Shown here: one piece after another, positions 22,248 through 30,384 of the stretch
How the letters are laid out: every line of letters starts with the position of its first letter
Position numbering within the stretch: the first letter of the stretch is position 1
Notes under the pieces: generated by a model
The model's database searches: none
What the model was told of the DNA's origin: nothing
Seen by the model: only the letters and a program-made list of their open reading frames with translations
Origin: Niabella ginsenosidivorans
Lineage (GTDB): Bacteria > Bacteroidota > Bacteroidia > Chitinophagales > Chitinophagaceae
Assembly: GCF_001654455.1 (NCBI RefSeq)
Contig: NZ_CP015772.1
Coordinates: 1,426,001-1,490,000, forward strand
Direction of reading: 5' to 3'
Length of the DNA stretch: 64,000 nt
Program-made: the position numbers and the translations under genes

Positions 22248-22703
22248 TTATTGTTTAACCATGGCAGCGGGTGGCTGGGTACTTGTATAGGAGGTCCTGG
22301 TATCGCCTGGCTGTGGTACATGTTTGGAGGGGTCTTCGTCTTTGTATTTGCTCGGGCATTTGGTCTGTATGCTCTGGCATTCAAAAACCCCGTTATTGTA
22401 TTTCCCTTTCAGCACTAACCGTTCGCTTAATTCAAAATTCTCCGGTTTAGGGTTGTGATAGACGACATTTATTTTTTGCCCAAGGCTGTCAACAGCTGTA
22501 AACTCCATAAAATTCGGGTCTTTAACGGCATCATACTGAAGCGGTTCGCTCTTATCCCATTTTGCCATCAGATGCACAAATTTGCCCGGTTTTGCCTTTG
22601 CAGTAGCCACCGTATCATAAGTAGTGGTAGTTTGCAGAAAGCTTACTAAAACGGCTATTGCGCCAGCCACCAGGACCAATAATATAATGTGGATTTTCTT
22701 CAT
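22248..22703 (-). CDS. ccmE: Heme chaperone CcmE, CxxxY variant
   Basis: A 151-residue periplasmic heme chaperone anchored by one N-terminal helix (HIILLVLVAGAIAVLVSFL), with an OB-fold domain from about 35 to 115. It receives heme and passes it to CcmF. The canonical covalent heme site HxxxY is replaced by Cys116-Pro-Ser-Lys-Tyr120, a CxxxY motif. CxxxY CcmE proteins are known from archaea and Desulfovibrio, where Cys binds heme. The tail after residue 121 is polar and low in complexity. It is the first gene of the ccmE-ccmF pair, divergent from erpA. Confidence 0.88.
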   Translation of the reverse strand: MKKIHIILLVLVAGAIAVLVSFLQTTTTYDTVATAKAKPGKFVHLMAKWDKSEPLQYDAVKDPNFMEFTAVDSLGQKINVVYHNPKPENFELSERLVLKGKYNNGVFECQSIQTKCPSKYKDEDPSKHVPQPGDTRTSYTSTQPPAAMVKQ

Positions 22704-22917
22704 TACCGGGGTTTAAAATTTTTGGCAAATTTACATCAAAAAATCGGCATCTTTTACACTAACATTACAATTGGAAAAATGTTGCAACAAGGTTAAAGTT
22801 TATTTTAGGATTGTAAAGAGCCCGTTCAGGCTAAGGCGTTGAACAGTTCAGTATGCCGTTTGTTTTAAAAAGTAAATAGGTGAATGCCAGGAGCTCACGC
22901 CTTTTCTTTAAATTGAT

Positions 22918-22925
22918 TAATTTTG
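22918..22925 (+). promoter_or_regulatory. -7 promoter element immediately before the ErpA/IscA gene
   Basis: TAATTTTG fits TAnnTTTG and ends 4 bases before the ATG at 22930. Transcription would then begin at or within a few bases of the start codon, implying a leaderless mRNA. No good -33 TTG is seen at 19-20 bp, so confidence is moderate. Confidence 0.45.
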
Positions 22926-22929
22926 CAGA

Positions 22930-23277
22930 ATGGATAATGTAACAACAACAGCACCTGTAACGTTTACCCCCGGTGCTGTAAAGGAAATAAAAAGGCTGAT
23001 GAGCGCTCCTGATTTTGAGCAGGAGCAATTTTTGCGCGTAGGCGTAAAAGGAGGCGGGTGCTCGGGTTTAAGTTACCTGCTTGGTTTTGATAAAAAAGAA
23101 GCGAACGATAAAGAATTTGAAGTGGAAGGCATTCCCTGCATCATTAATAAAGCGCATGAAATGTACCTGGCGGGGATGGAGATCGACTGGTCAGAAGGAC
23201 TGGACAACCGCGGCTTTACCTTTTCTAACCCTAACGCCTCCAGCACCTGTGGCTGCGGAACCAGTTTTGCCGTTTAA
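22930..23277 (+). CDS. HesB/IscA/ErpA-family iron-sulfur assembly protein
   Basis: A 115-residue A-type Fe-S carrier that accepts clusters from the scaffold and delivers them to apoproteins in the cytosol. The three cluster-ligand cysteines are present: one in GGGCSGLSY and two in the C-terminal CGCG. The body FTPGAVKEIKRLM and NPNASSTCGCGTSF is typical. The sequence does not separate ErpA from IscA. The ATG at 22930 is required because the next Met (residue 24) lies inside the conserved fold. The gene leads an operon with the methyltransferase 9 bp downstream. Confidence 0.92.
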   Translation: MDNVTTTAPVTFTPGAVKEIKRLMSAPDFEQEQFLRVGVKGGGCSGLSYLLGFDKKEANDKEFEVEGIPCIINKAHEMYLAGMEIDWSEGLDNRGFTFSNPNASSTCGCGTSFAV

Positions 23278-23286
23278 ATTTTATTC

Positions 23287-24183
23287 ATGTCCCGGATCCA
23301 CTATTCCAGTTGCCCCGTTTGCGGAGCTGCGCAACTCAATACTGTTTTTTCAGTAAAAGACTATACTGTTAGCGGGGAATTGTTCCCTGTTGTTGAATGT
23401 GCCGGCTGCACCCTGCGTTTTACACAGGATGTTCCTGCGCAGGATGCCATAGGCGCTTATTATAAATCCGAGGACTATATTTCCCACACCAATACCCGTA
23501 AAGGACTGATCAGTAAGCTGTACCAGGCAGTGCGTACCAGAACAATGCAGCAAAAAGCAGAAATGGTTAGGAAGTTTACGAAGAAGAAAACGGGCCGGCT
23601 GCTGGATCTGGGCTGTGGTACGGGAACCTTTTTGCATACCATGCAGCAGGAAGGCTGGGAAGTTACAGGCCTTGAGCCGGATGCGGATGCCCGCCATATG
23701 GCAAAACAACTGTATCAACTGGATGTAGCCCCTTCGCCTGAACTTTACCAGCAACCTGAAAATTATTTTGATGCGATTACGCTATGGCATGTGCTGGAAC
23801 ATGTGCATGAGCTGCAACCCTATATAGCACAGTTAAAGAAGCTTTTAAAGCAGGAAGGCGTTTTACTGATTGCTGTGCCTAATTATACCAGTAAGGATGC
23901 CCGGGTTTATCAGCAGTACTGGGCTGCTTATGATGTGCCCAGGCATTTGTATCATTTTTCGCCCCGGGCGATAGAAATACTGCTGGCGCAGCACGGTTTA
24001 AGGATCTCCCGGATGCTGCCCATGTGGTTCGACAGTTTTTATGTGGGCCTGTTAAGCAGCAAATACAAATTTGGAACCACGCGATACATCAGCGCTGCGC
24101 TGCATGGCTTGTCTTCCAATATCAATGCCATTGGCAATACCAAAGAATGCAGTTCGGTGATTTATGTAATCCGGAAAGGGTGA
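23287..24183 (+). CDS. Class I SAM-dependent methyltransferase with N-terminal zinc-ribbon-like motif
   Basis: A 298-residue methyltransferase. Residues 8-45 contain two Cys pairs (CPVC and CAGC) that probably bind zinc. The Rossmann core starts with the SAM-binding motif LLDLGCGTGTFL (about 102-113), followed by the acidic Glu of VTGLEPD and by ITLWHVLEHVHE. A Trp/Tyr-rich segment (YQQYWAAYDVPRHLYHFSPRAIEILL) continues to the C-terminus and is typical of methyltransferase_23-like enzymes acting on sugars, quinones or lipids. The substrate cannot be assigned. It is translationally close to the Fe-S carrier gene, but a shared function is not evident. Confidence 0.85.
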   Translation: MSRIHYSSCPVCGAAQLNTVFSVKDYTVSGELFPVVECAGCTLRFTQDVPAQDAIGAYYKSEDYISHTNTRKGLISKLYQAVRTRTMQQKAEMVRKFTKKKTGRLLDLGCGTGTFLHTMQQEGWEVTGLEPDADARHMAKQLYQLDVAPSPELYQQPENYFDAITLWHVLEHVHELQPYIAQLKKLLKQEGVLLIAVPNYTSKDARVYQQYWAAYDVPRHLYHFSPRAIEILLAQHGLRISRMLPMWFDSFYVGLLSSKYKFGTTRYISAALHGLSSNINAIGNTKECSSVIYVIRKG

Positions 24184-24264
24184 GAAATGAATAGTTAATA
24201 GTAAGATGTGAGCAGTGAGTGTGAATAGAGTGAAGACGGATCATTATTGACTGCTGAAATCTTA

Positions 24265-24487
24265 ATTCTCAATTCAATGTCGTTTCCTTTGGAGACCGAA
24301 TATCTTCCGCTGGCGGGAGTCCCCGAAGGGGGAAGGTGGATCTCTTCCCCCGGCCTTCGGCCACCCTCTCTAAGAGGGGGACAATTGCCAGGCCTTCACT
24401 AAACGAAAAAAATAGTATACGCCCTATGCACCTGTCAACGTAGAACTTTACATATCTCGCTTAAGGAAACGACATTGATTCTCAATT
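24265..24487. mobile_element. 203-bp MITE-like element with 10-bp target-site duplication
   Basis: The element (24275-24477) is bounded by perfect 15-bp inverted repeats CAATGTCGTTTCCTT / AAGGAAACGACATTG. Directly outside both ends is the same 10-mer ATTCTCAATT (24265-24274 and 24478-24487), as left by a transposase-made staggered cut. There is no coding capacity; the interior contains a G/C-rich hairpin (CCCCCGGCCTTCGGCC..CTCTAAGAGGGGG). The right duplication contains the stop codon of the minus-strand glutaminyl cyclase gene, so insertion was just past that gene. Confidence 0.85.
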
Positions 24488-25330
24488 TCCAAACTGCACT
24501 TCGTACAACTCCGGCCATTTTTTCCCGGTTATATAGATCTTTTTAGTGTCTGAATCATAGGCAATACCATTGGGAACGTCATCCCGTGGATTGAGCTCCG
24601 GAGCGATTTTTTTGATCCTGTCCCAGATGGGAGTAACGTCAATTCTTCCGGTAACCCGTCCGCTGGCCGGGTCAATTTTACAAATATAAGGCTGTTGCCA
24701 TTGGTTGGCGTATACGGAACCTTCAATAAATTCCAGTTCATTGATCGAATTGATCAGGTCACCGTTTAATGTTACGGCCTGAGTGCTTAGCAGCCGGAAA
24801 GTATGCGGATCATAAAAGTACAGGTTGCTGGTACCATCGCTTACGATCAGTTCTTTGCCATTATTAGTCAGGCCCCAGCCTTCAGTAGTAATAGGGAATT
24901 CTTTCAGCTTTTTAAAATTCATGTCATAAACAAAAACAGCATGCTCCGTCCAGGTTAACTGGTAAATGGTATCGTTCAGAATGGTGATGCCTTCACCAAA
25001 ATATTTTTTATCAAGGTCCAGTGATCGCAGGATCTTACCGGTGGTTATATTGGTTTCTAATAACCTGGATGGCTGGCTGCTGACAACGTTGGAATCGTCA
25101 CCGCCGGTGCCTTCATACATCCGGCCTTTATAAATAATAAGGCCTTGTGTAAAAGAAGTAGTGTCATGCGGATAGGTTTTAATGAGGGAAAAGCTGATAT
25201 TTTTTACATTGTCAGTCTTTGTAGTGTCTGCAGAAGTGTTGCCATTACTATTACCGGTATCTGTACATGAGAGAGTGAAGATTGGAAGCAGGATAGCTAT
25301 TGCCAGCGAAAAAAGGAGGTTTTTTATCAT
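24482..25330 (-). CDS. Glutaminyl-peptide cyclotransferase-like lipoprotein (copy 1)
   Basis: A 282-residue lipoprotein of the plant-type (papaya-like) glutaminyl cyclase family, a five-bladed propeller that converts N-terminal Gln to pyroglutamate. The signal peptide ends in the lipobox TLSC. Family motifs are TYPHDTTSFTQGL, YEGTGGDDS, KYFGEGITIL, LIVSDGTSNLYFYDP, INELEFIEG, YANQWQQPYI and PNGIAYDSDTKKIYITGKKWPELYEV. I use the ATG at 25330, since the two upstream codons begin with TTG. It is a tandem paralogue of the gene at 25545-26387. A mobile element lies directly after its stop codon. Confidence 0.88.
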   Translation of the reverse strand: MIKNLLFSLAIAILLPIFTLSCTDTGNSNGNTSADTTKTDNVKNISFSLIKTYPHDTTSFTQGLIIYKGRMYEGTGGDDSNVVSSQPSRLLETNITTGKILRSLDLDKKYFGEGITILNDTIYQLTWTEHAVFVYDMNFKKLKEFPITTEGWGLTNNGKELIVSDGTSNLYFYDPHTFRLLSTQAVTLNGDLINSINELEFIEGSVYANQWQQPYICKIDPASGRVTGRIDVTPIWDRIKKIAPELNPRDDVPNGIAYDSDTKKIYITGKKWPELYEVQFGN

Positions 25331-25544
25331 TAACAAATATAACCGAAAAACTTCCGGGTGGCCGCGTGCATCAATTTATTTTTTACTGAAATGGGCTATG
25401 AATAAGATTCATCCGCAATGCCACGAATAAGCGCCCAATGGCGCTATTCGTATCCGTTTAAAAAAAAACGTATTTTGTTTATTCGTGTATCTGTGGCATA
25501 ATTGTTTACAGATTTATGCGTTCGGCTTGGTTGATGTGCTTACA

Positions 25545-26387
25545 TTAATTCCCGAACTGCACCTCATACAGCTCCGGCCATTTTTTCCCGGTTATATAGA
25601 TCTTTTTAGTGTCCGGGTCATACGCAATACCATTGGGAACATCCGCTGCCGGGTCAATCTGTTTGATGCGGTTCCAGATGGGCGTTACATCAACCCTTCC
25701 TGTAACCTGCCCGCTGGCCGGGTCAATTTTGAAAATATAGGGTTGCTCCCATTGATTGGCATATACTGCACCGTCAATAAATTCCAGCTCATTAATGGAA
25801 TTGATCAGATCACTGTTTAATGTCACGGATTGGGTCCTTAACAGTTGGAAGGTATGCGGATCATAAAAATACAGGTTGCTGGTACCATCGCTTACGATCA
25901 GTTCTTTGCCATTGGTGGTCATTCCCCAGCCTTCTGTATTAATGGGAAATTCTTTCACCTTTTTAAAATCAGGGAGCGTATATACAAATACCACTTTCTC
26001 TTTCCAGGTCAGCTGGTATACCGTGTCATTTAAAATAGTAATACCTTCTCCAAAATATTTACCATCCAGCTTTACTTTTTTCTCAGCTTTGCCGGTAGCA
26101 AGGTTTACTTTCATTAAAGCAGAACCAGCTCCCTCCGGGGCATAATCGGCCCCGCCTGTTCCTTCATATAACTGTCCTTTATAGAGAACCAGGCCCTGGG
26201 TAAAAGATGCCGTGTCGTGAGGATAGGTTTTTATTACGGAAATACCGATGTTTTTTACATTGTCAGCCTTTGAAAGATCCGGAGTGGTGCCGGTGGTGTT
26301 TTTATCATTATCCCGGCATGAAATAGCCAGTGCGGAAACAGTAACTGCGATCACCAGCGAAAAATAGCTGCTCTTTATCATATTCAT
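25545..26387 (-). CDS. Glutaminyl-peptide cyclotransferase-like lipoprotein (copy 2)
   Basis: A 280-residue paralogue of the preceding protein, with the same motifs (TYPHDTASFTQGL, YEGTGGADY, YFGEGITIL, LIVSDGTSNLYFYDPHTF, YANQWEQPYI) and a lipobox AISC. Start set at the ATG 26387; upstream codons in frame would give a non-signal N-terminus. The two copies are separated by about 214 bp containing an inverted CCACGAATA / TATTCGTGTATCTGTGGC repeat. Most divergence is in the signal peptide and the 70-110 region, while the C-terminal GKKWPELYEVQFGN is identical. It is transcribed away from the Lrp-type gene at 26571. Confidence 0.88.
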   Translation of the reverse strand: MNMIKSSYFSLVIAVTVSALAISCRDNDKNTTGTTPDLSKADNVKNIGISVIKTYPHDTASFTQGLVLYKGQLYEGTGGADYAPEGAGSALMKVNLATGKAEKKVKLDGKYFGEGITILNDTVYQLTWKEKVVFVYTLPDFKKVKEFPINTEGWGMTTNGKELIVSDGTSNLYFYDPHTFQLLRTQSVTLNSDLINSINELEFIDGAVYANQWEQPYIFKIDPASGQVTGRVDVTPIWNRIKQIDPAADVPNGIAYDPDTKKIYITGKKWPELYEVQFGN

Positions 26388-26518
26388 ATTATTTATTGCC
26401 TTAGGCGGATGCAAAAATAGCGAAAACAGTAAAGCTATTCTGCTGTATCAGCCTACAGGGGAATGATACAGGGTGGTCCTCTTTTTTAGAATTATTGTTT
26501 ATAAAATGTATAATTATA

Positions 26519-26566
26519 AGAATAATATTCTATTTTTTTTATTTATTCAGAATAATATTAAATTTG
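26519..26566 (+). promoter_or_regulatory. Promoter of the Lrp-type gene with two palindromic half-site clusters
   Basis: AGAATA-A-TATTCT (26519-26531) is a perfect odd palindrome. The same sequence returns as AGAATAATATTAA at 26549-26561, centred 30 bp away, about three helical turns on the same face. A third palindrome, TTATTC-A-GAATAA, overlaps it (26543-26555). The second site runs into the -7 element TAAATTTG (26559-26566), which ends 4 bp before the ATG. This arrangement suits autoregulation by the Lrp-family protein encoded next. Confidence 0.6.
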
Positions 26567-26570
26567 GGGC

Positions 26571-27044
26571 ATGGAAAAGAGAATGATTCACCTGGATGAA
26601 ACGGATCTGGCCATTTTAGAGCTGCTGCAGGAAGATGCCCGCATTACCAATGTGGCGCTGGCCAACCAGTTAAAAATGGCACCATCTGCCATGCTGGAAC
26701 GGGTACGAAAGCTGGAGGAAAAAGGAGTGGTGAAAGGATATAGCGCTGCAATCGATCCGCTGGCGGTAAACAGGGAACTGCTGGTCTTTATTTTTATCAA
26801 AACGAAGGACAGCTTTGCCAATGATAAATCTGCGCGGGCGCTGGCGGCTATTCCCCAGGTTATGGAAGTGCATCATATTGCCGGCGATGATTGTTACCTG
26901 GTAAAGGCGCGGCTCTCCGGCCCGATGGAACTGATGGAAATGAAACGGTCAAAGTTCAGCAAGATACCCAATATCATTTCCATGCGCACCACTATTGTAC
27001 TGGAAACTGTAAAAGAATCTTCTCATATTTCAATTGAAAAATAA
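26571..27044 (+). CDS. Lrp/AsnC-family transcriptional regulator
   Basis: A 157-residue feast/famine regulator. The N-terminal winged helix-turn-helix spans about 7-60 (LDETDLAILELLQEDARITNVALANQLKMAPSAMLERVRKLEEKGVVKGYSA), and the C-terminal RAM effector domain about 70-150 (LVFIFIKTK; VHHIAGDDCYLVKARL). Family members form dimers or octamers and sense amino acids. The EamA-type transporter starts 1 bp after the stop codon, so this is probably a local regulator of an amino-acid or metabolite exporter. Palindromes in its promoter suggest autoregulation. Confidence 0.93.
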   Translation: MEKRMIHLDETDLAILELLQEDARITNVALANQLKMAPSAMLERVRKLEEKGVVKGYSAAIDPLAVNRELLVFIFIKTKDSFANDKSARALAAIPQVMEVHHIAGDDCYLVKARLSGPMELMEMKRSKFSKIPNIISMRTTIVLETVKESSHISIEK

Positions 27045-27045
27045 C

Positions 27046-28050
27046 ATGAATCTGAAAAAAGCGCCATCCACTTTACTGGTTATAATGGCGTTTGCTGCTG
27101 TATACCTTATCTGGGGCTCTACCTACTTCTTTATAGAAATAGGAGTGCATTTTATACCCCCTATGCTGCTGGGTGGTCTGCGGTTTGTGACTGCAGGCAT
27201 CATTATGCTGGTAGGAACTGGTTTAAAAGGCGAAAAGATATGGAACCCATCAGTTATTATACATTCAGTCATAAGCGGTGTGCTGCTGTTGTTTGTGGGT
27301 AATGGGGCGGTTATATGGGCAGAGCAGTATTTGCATAGTTCGTTTGTTGCGATCTTTCTGGCTTCTGCGCCTATCTGGTTCCTGGTTTTTGACAAGCCCA
27401 ACTGGTTGGAGAATTTTACCAATAAATTCACCCTGCTGGGGGTAGCCATGGGGCTGACCGGCGTCATTGCCTTATTTTATGAAAAGGTAACAGGCCGAGA
27501 TCGTAATCAGAGCCTGTTGCCTGTGCTGGCTATTTTTATCGGCAATATCGGCTGGGTGGTGGGATCCCTTTATTCAAAATATAAAGTAAAGGTAGTAGCT
27601 CCGTCTGTAAATGCTGCCTGGCAAATACTATCCGCCGGGGTGGTATTTTTTATTGCCGGGTTTGCGGATGGCAGCATCGCCCATGTGAAATGGAAACAAA
27701 TACCTGCGGAAGGCTGGATGGCGCTGGGTTACCTGGTCCTGTTCGGATCTGTTATTGCTTACAGTGCCTATGTGTTCTTACTGGGCGCACGTAGTGCTGC
27801 ACAGGTTAGCAGCTATGCTTATGTGAACCCGCTCGTAGCAGTGCTGCTGGGCGTTCTGATTAATAAAGACCCGTTGACAGCGTTGCAGGTTACGGGGCTG
27901 GTAGTTATTTTATGCAGCGTACTGTTTATTAATCTTGCCAGGAAAGAGCGGGCAAAGAAGCAGGCGAAAACGGGCCCTCAACTTCATTCTGCGACGCAAT
28001 GCACAAATAAAGAAGTACATCCGGTTTGCAATCAGAGCTCCTCCGCCTGA
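27046..28050 (+). CDS. EamA/DMT-superfamily transporter
   Basis: A 334-residue inner-membrane permease with ten predicted helices in two EamA repeats. The first repeat starts AVYLIWGSTYFFIEIGVHFIPPMLLGGLRF, a hallmark of YedA/RhaT-like drug-metabolite exporters. The second repeat begins near LAIFIGNIGWVVGSLYSKY and ends NPLVAVLLGVLINKDPLTALQVTGLVVILC. The cytoplasmic tail is short and polar. I take the ATG at 27046; the open frame also contains an upstream TTG. Coupling to the Lrp-type regulator suggests export of an amino acid or related metabolite, but the substrate is an inference. Confidence 0.9.
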   Translation: MNLKKAPSTLLVIMAFAAVYLIWGSTYFFIEIGVHFIPPMLLGGLRFVTAGIIMLVGTGLKGEKIWNPSVIIHSVISGVLLLFVGNGAVIWAEQYLHSSFVAIFLASAPIWFLVFDKPNWLENFTNKFTLLGVAMGLTGVIALFYEKVTGRDRNQSLLPVLAIFIGNIGWVVGSLYSKYKVKVVAPSVNAAWQILSAGVVFFIAGFADGSIAHVKWKQIPAEGWMALGYLVLFGSVIAYSAYVFLLGARSAAQVSSYAYVNPLVAVLLGVLINKDPLTALQVTGLVVILCSVLFINLARKERAKKQAKTGPQLHSATQCTNKEVHPVCNQSSSA

Positions 28051-28075
28051 ATTAATTTTAACAATGGGGTTGATA

Positions 28076-28194
28076 GAGGCTGACCAAAAAGTCTGTTTAT
28101 AGCAGATTGTCGTTCTGAACTTGTTTACAATCAGATGCCATTTTAGATGCTGAAATAAATTCAGCATGACAAAGGGGACTTTTTGGTCAGCCCC
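28076..28194. repeat. MITE-like element, copy 2
   Basis: A 119-bp element whose termini are inverted repeats sharing GGCTGACCAAAAAGTC (left GAGGCTGACCAAAAAGTC, right GGGACTTTTTGGTCAGCCCC). It has an internal hairpin ATGCTGAA / TTCAGCAT at about 28147-28168. Related to copy 1 at 15056-15148 over the left 50 bp and the right end. No obvious target duplication is seen. Confidence 0.75.
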
Positions 28195-28384
28195 ACCTGT
28201 AAAACAATGGAGCGGCCTGTTAGCAGCGGCGGCCTTGTGTGGCTTGCTTTCTATGCTTTAGTATCTTATCGGGTACCGTTTTTTGCGAGCCGGATTTGGG
28301 GCCCGGCTCCGGCGGCTTGTAAAATCTGAATGTTGATTCTATAAAAATAGTATCTTCAGACCTGATAAAATAAACGAAGCAAAT

Positions 28385-30106
28385 ATGGATAAGGAGATTC
28401 AGCAAAAAGCAGATCAATGGTTGCAGGGCAATTATGATCAGGAAACCAAAGAGGCTGTAAAAAAACTGCAGGAAGACCCGAAAGGGTTAACCGAAGCCTT
28501 TTATCAGAACCTTGAGTTCGGTACCGGCGGCCTCAGGGGCGTTATGGGGGTGGGCACCAACCGCATGAATAAATATACGGTTGGAATGGCCACACAGGGA
28601 TATGCCAATTATCTGCTGCAAACCTACCCGGGTACAGAAGTATGCGTGGCCATTGCGCATGACAGCCGGAACAACAGTCGTTTTTTTGCGGAGACCACTG
28701 CCCATGTTTTTGCTGCCAATGGCATAAGGGTGTTCCTGTTTGAAGCGTTGAGGCCCACTCCGGAGCTTTCATTTGCCATACGGGTCTTAAAATGCCAGGG
28801 GGGTGTGGTTTGCACCGCCTCGCATAATCCAAAAGAATATAACGGGTATAAAGCCTACTGGAATGATGGCGGGCAACTGGTGCCGCCCCATGATAAGAAC
28901 GTGATCAGGGAAGTGGAAAAAATAGCTTCGGTAGATGATGTGAAATGGACGGGCAACGATGAATTGATCACCATCATTGGGAAGGATATAGACGAGCAGT
29001 ATATTGAAATGGTGAAGGGCCTGAGCGTGTTCCCGGAGGTAATTGAAAAACAAAGCGATCTGAAAATTGTATATACGCCCATTCATGGAACCGGTATTAC
29101 GCTGGTGCCGCAGGTACTGGAACGTTTTGGCTTTAAGAACGTGCATATTGTAAAGGAACAGGAAACGCCGGATGGCAATTTCCCTACGGTGGAGTATCCC
29201 AATCCTGAAGAAAAGGAAACCATGAGCATTGGCCTGGAGAAGGCTAAGGAACTGGATGCGGATATTTTGCTGGGAACAGATCCGGATGCCGACCGGGTAG
29301 GCATCGGTGTAAAGGATAACCATGGCAACTGGGTGCTGATGAATGGCAACCAGACCGCTGTGCTGGCTTTTAATTATTTGCTGGAAGCAAGAAAGGAAAA
29401 AGGCCTGGCACAACCCAACGATATGATCATTACCACTATTGTAACCACCGGTATGATCGATGAACTGGCCAAAGGATATGGCGTGCATTGCTACCGGGTG
29501 CTGACCGGTTTTAAATGGATCGCAGAGCTGATCCGGGAAAAAGAAGGAAAAGAAAATTATATCATCGGCGGCGAGGAAAGCTTTGGACTGATGATAGGGG
29601 ATCAAATCCGTGACAAAGATGCAGTAAGTGCTGTGGCACTGCTTTGCGAAATGGCCGCATATGAAAAGGATAAGGGTAAAACCCTATTTGAAAAATTAGT
29701 GGAGCTCTACATCCTCTTTGGTTTTTATAAGGAACGGCTGATCTCTATTACCAAAAAAGGAATAGACGGCCAGCAGCAGATCGCTGCTATGATGCAGGAC
29801 TACCGCGATCATTTGCCCAAAGAAATTAATGGCTCCAAAGTGGTGCGCGTACTGGATTACCAGAGCAGGAGGTCTACAGACCCGCATACAGGTGCCTTCA
29901 CTGATATTACACTGCCCAAATCCAATGTGCTGCAATTTCAATTAGAAGACGGCAGCCTCATTTCTGCAAGACCCAGTGGCACAGAACCAAAGATAAAATT
30001 CTATTTCAGTGTAAAAGAAAAATTAGCCGGCGCAGATCAGTTTGATGAAGTGAACCGGCAACTGGAAACAAAAATTGACCGCATTATTGCGGATATGAAG
30101 TTATAG
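28385..30106 (+). CDS. Phosphoglucomutase/phosphomannomutase family phospho-sugar mutase
   Basis: A 573-residue alpha-D-phosphohexomutase that interconverts hexose 1- and 6-phosphates via a phosphoserine. The catalytic loop is TASHNP with Ser146. The metal-binding loop is GTDPDADR, the sugar-binding loop GGEESFG, and the C-terminal phosphate-binding loop RPSGTEPKIKFY. The N-terminal GTGGLRGVMGVGTNRMN matches the PGM2/PgcA branch. It feeds glucose-1-P into glycolysis or nucleotide-sugar synthesis. Glucose versus mannose specificity cannot be decided from the sequence. It is monocistronic, with its own terminator. Confidence 0.94.
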   Translation: MDKEIQQKADQWLQGNYDQETKEAVKKLQEDPKGLTEAFYQNLEFGTGGLRGVMGVGTNRMNKYTVGMATQGYANYLLQTYPGTEVCVAIAHDSRNNSRFFAETTAHVFAANGIRVFLFEALRPTPELSFAIRVLKCQGGVVCTASHNPKEYNGYKAYWNDGGQLVPPHDKNVIREVEKIASVDDVKWTGNDELITIIGKDIDEQYIEMVKGLSVFPEVIEKQSDLKIVYTPIHGTGITLVPQVLERFGFKNVHIVKEQETPDGNFPTVEYPNPEEKETMSIGLEKAKELDADILLGTDPDADRVGIGVKDNHGNWVLMNGNQTAVLAFNYLLEARKEKGLAQPNDMIITTIVTTGMIDELAKGYGVHCYRVLTGFKWIAELIREKEGKENYIIGGEESFGLMIGDQIRDKDAVSAVALLCEMAAYEKDKGKTLFEKLVELYILFGFYKERLISITKKGIDGQQQIAAMMQDYRDHLPKEINGSKVVRVLDYQSRRSTDPHTGAFTDITLPKSNVLQFQLEDGSLISARPSGTEPKIKFYFSVKEKLAGADQFDEVNRQLETKIDRIIADMKL

Positions 30107-30137
30107 CAAAGCTTCTTTATTTGTAAATATACCAAGT

Positions 30138-30168
30138 GTACCGGCGAATATTTGCCGGTACTTTTTTT
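30138..30168 (+). terminator. Intrinsic terminator after the phospho-sugar mutase gene
   Basis: GTACCGGC and GCCGGTAC form a perfect 8-bp stem with loop GAATATTT, followed by TTTTTTT after the closing C. Confidence 0.92.
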
Positions 30169-30384
30169 GCAGGAATAATGCTTACTGATAAGGAACGAAA
30201 ACCAGCATATTTCAGGCTGAACTACGCGGACCCGCATTCATATAAGTGAATTTATTGCAAAGGAAGATAAAGCGTTGCGTTTCTGCCCGTATGTTTTTAA
30301 CGGCAGTTTTTAGTGTAATTACAGTAAGCAGGCAGCCGGATAGAGGATCCCGTTTTACATGAATGACTCAATAAAATCCTGGTG

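Noticed and set aside
22946-22962. Another AACAACAACAGCAC stretch like that in the poly-Cys leader
   Set aside because: Here it encodes Thr codons at the start of the ErpA/IscA-type protein; its minus-strand reading has no promoter or operator. It does show that such trinucleotide runs can occur by chance.
28787-29605. 272-codon ORF antisense to the phospho-sugar mutase gene
   Set aside because: Lies opposite a clearly conserved gene; its length is explained by codon bias on the coding strand.
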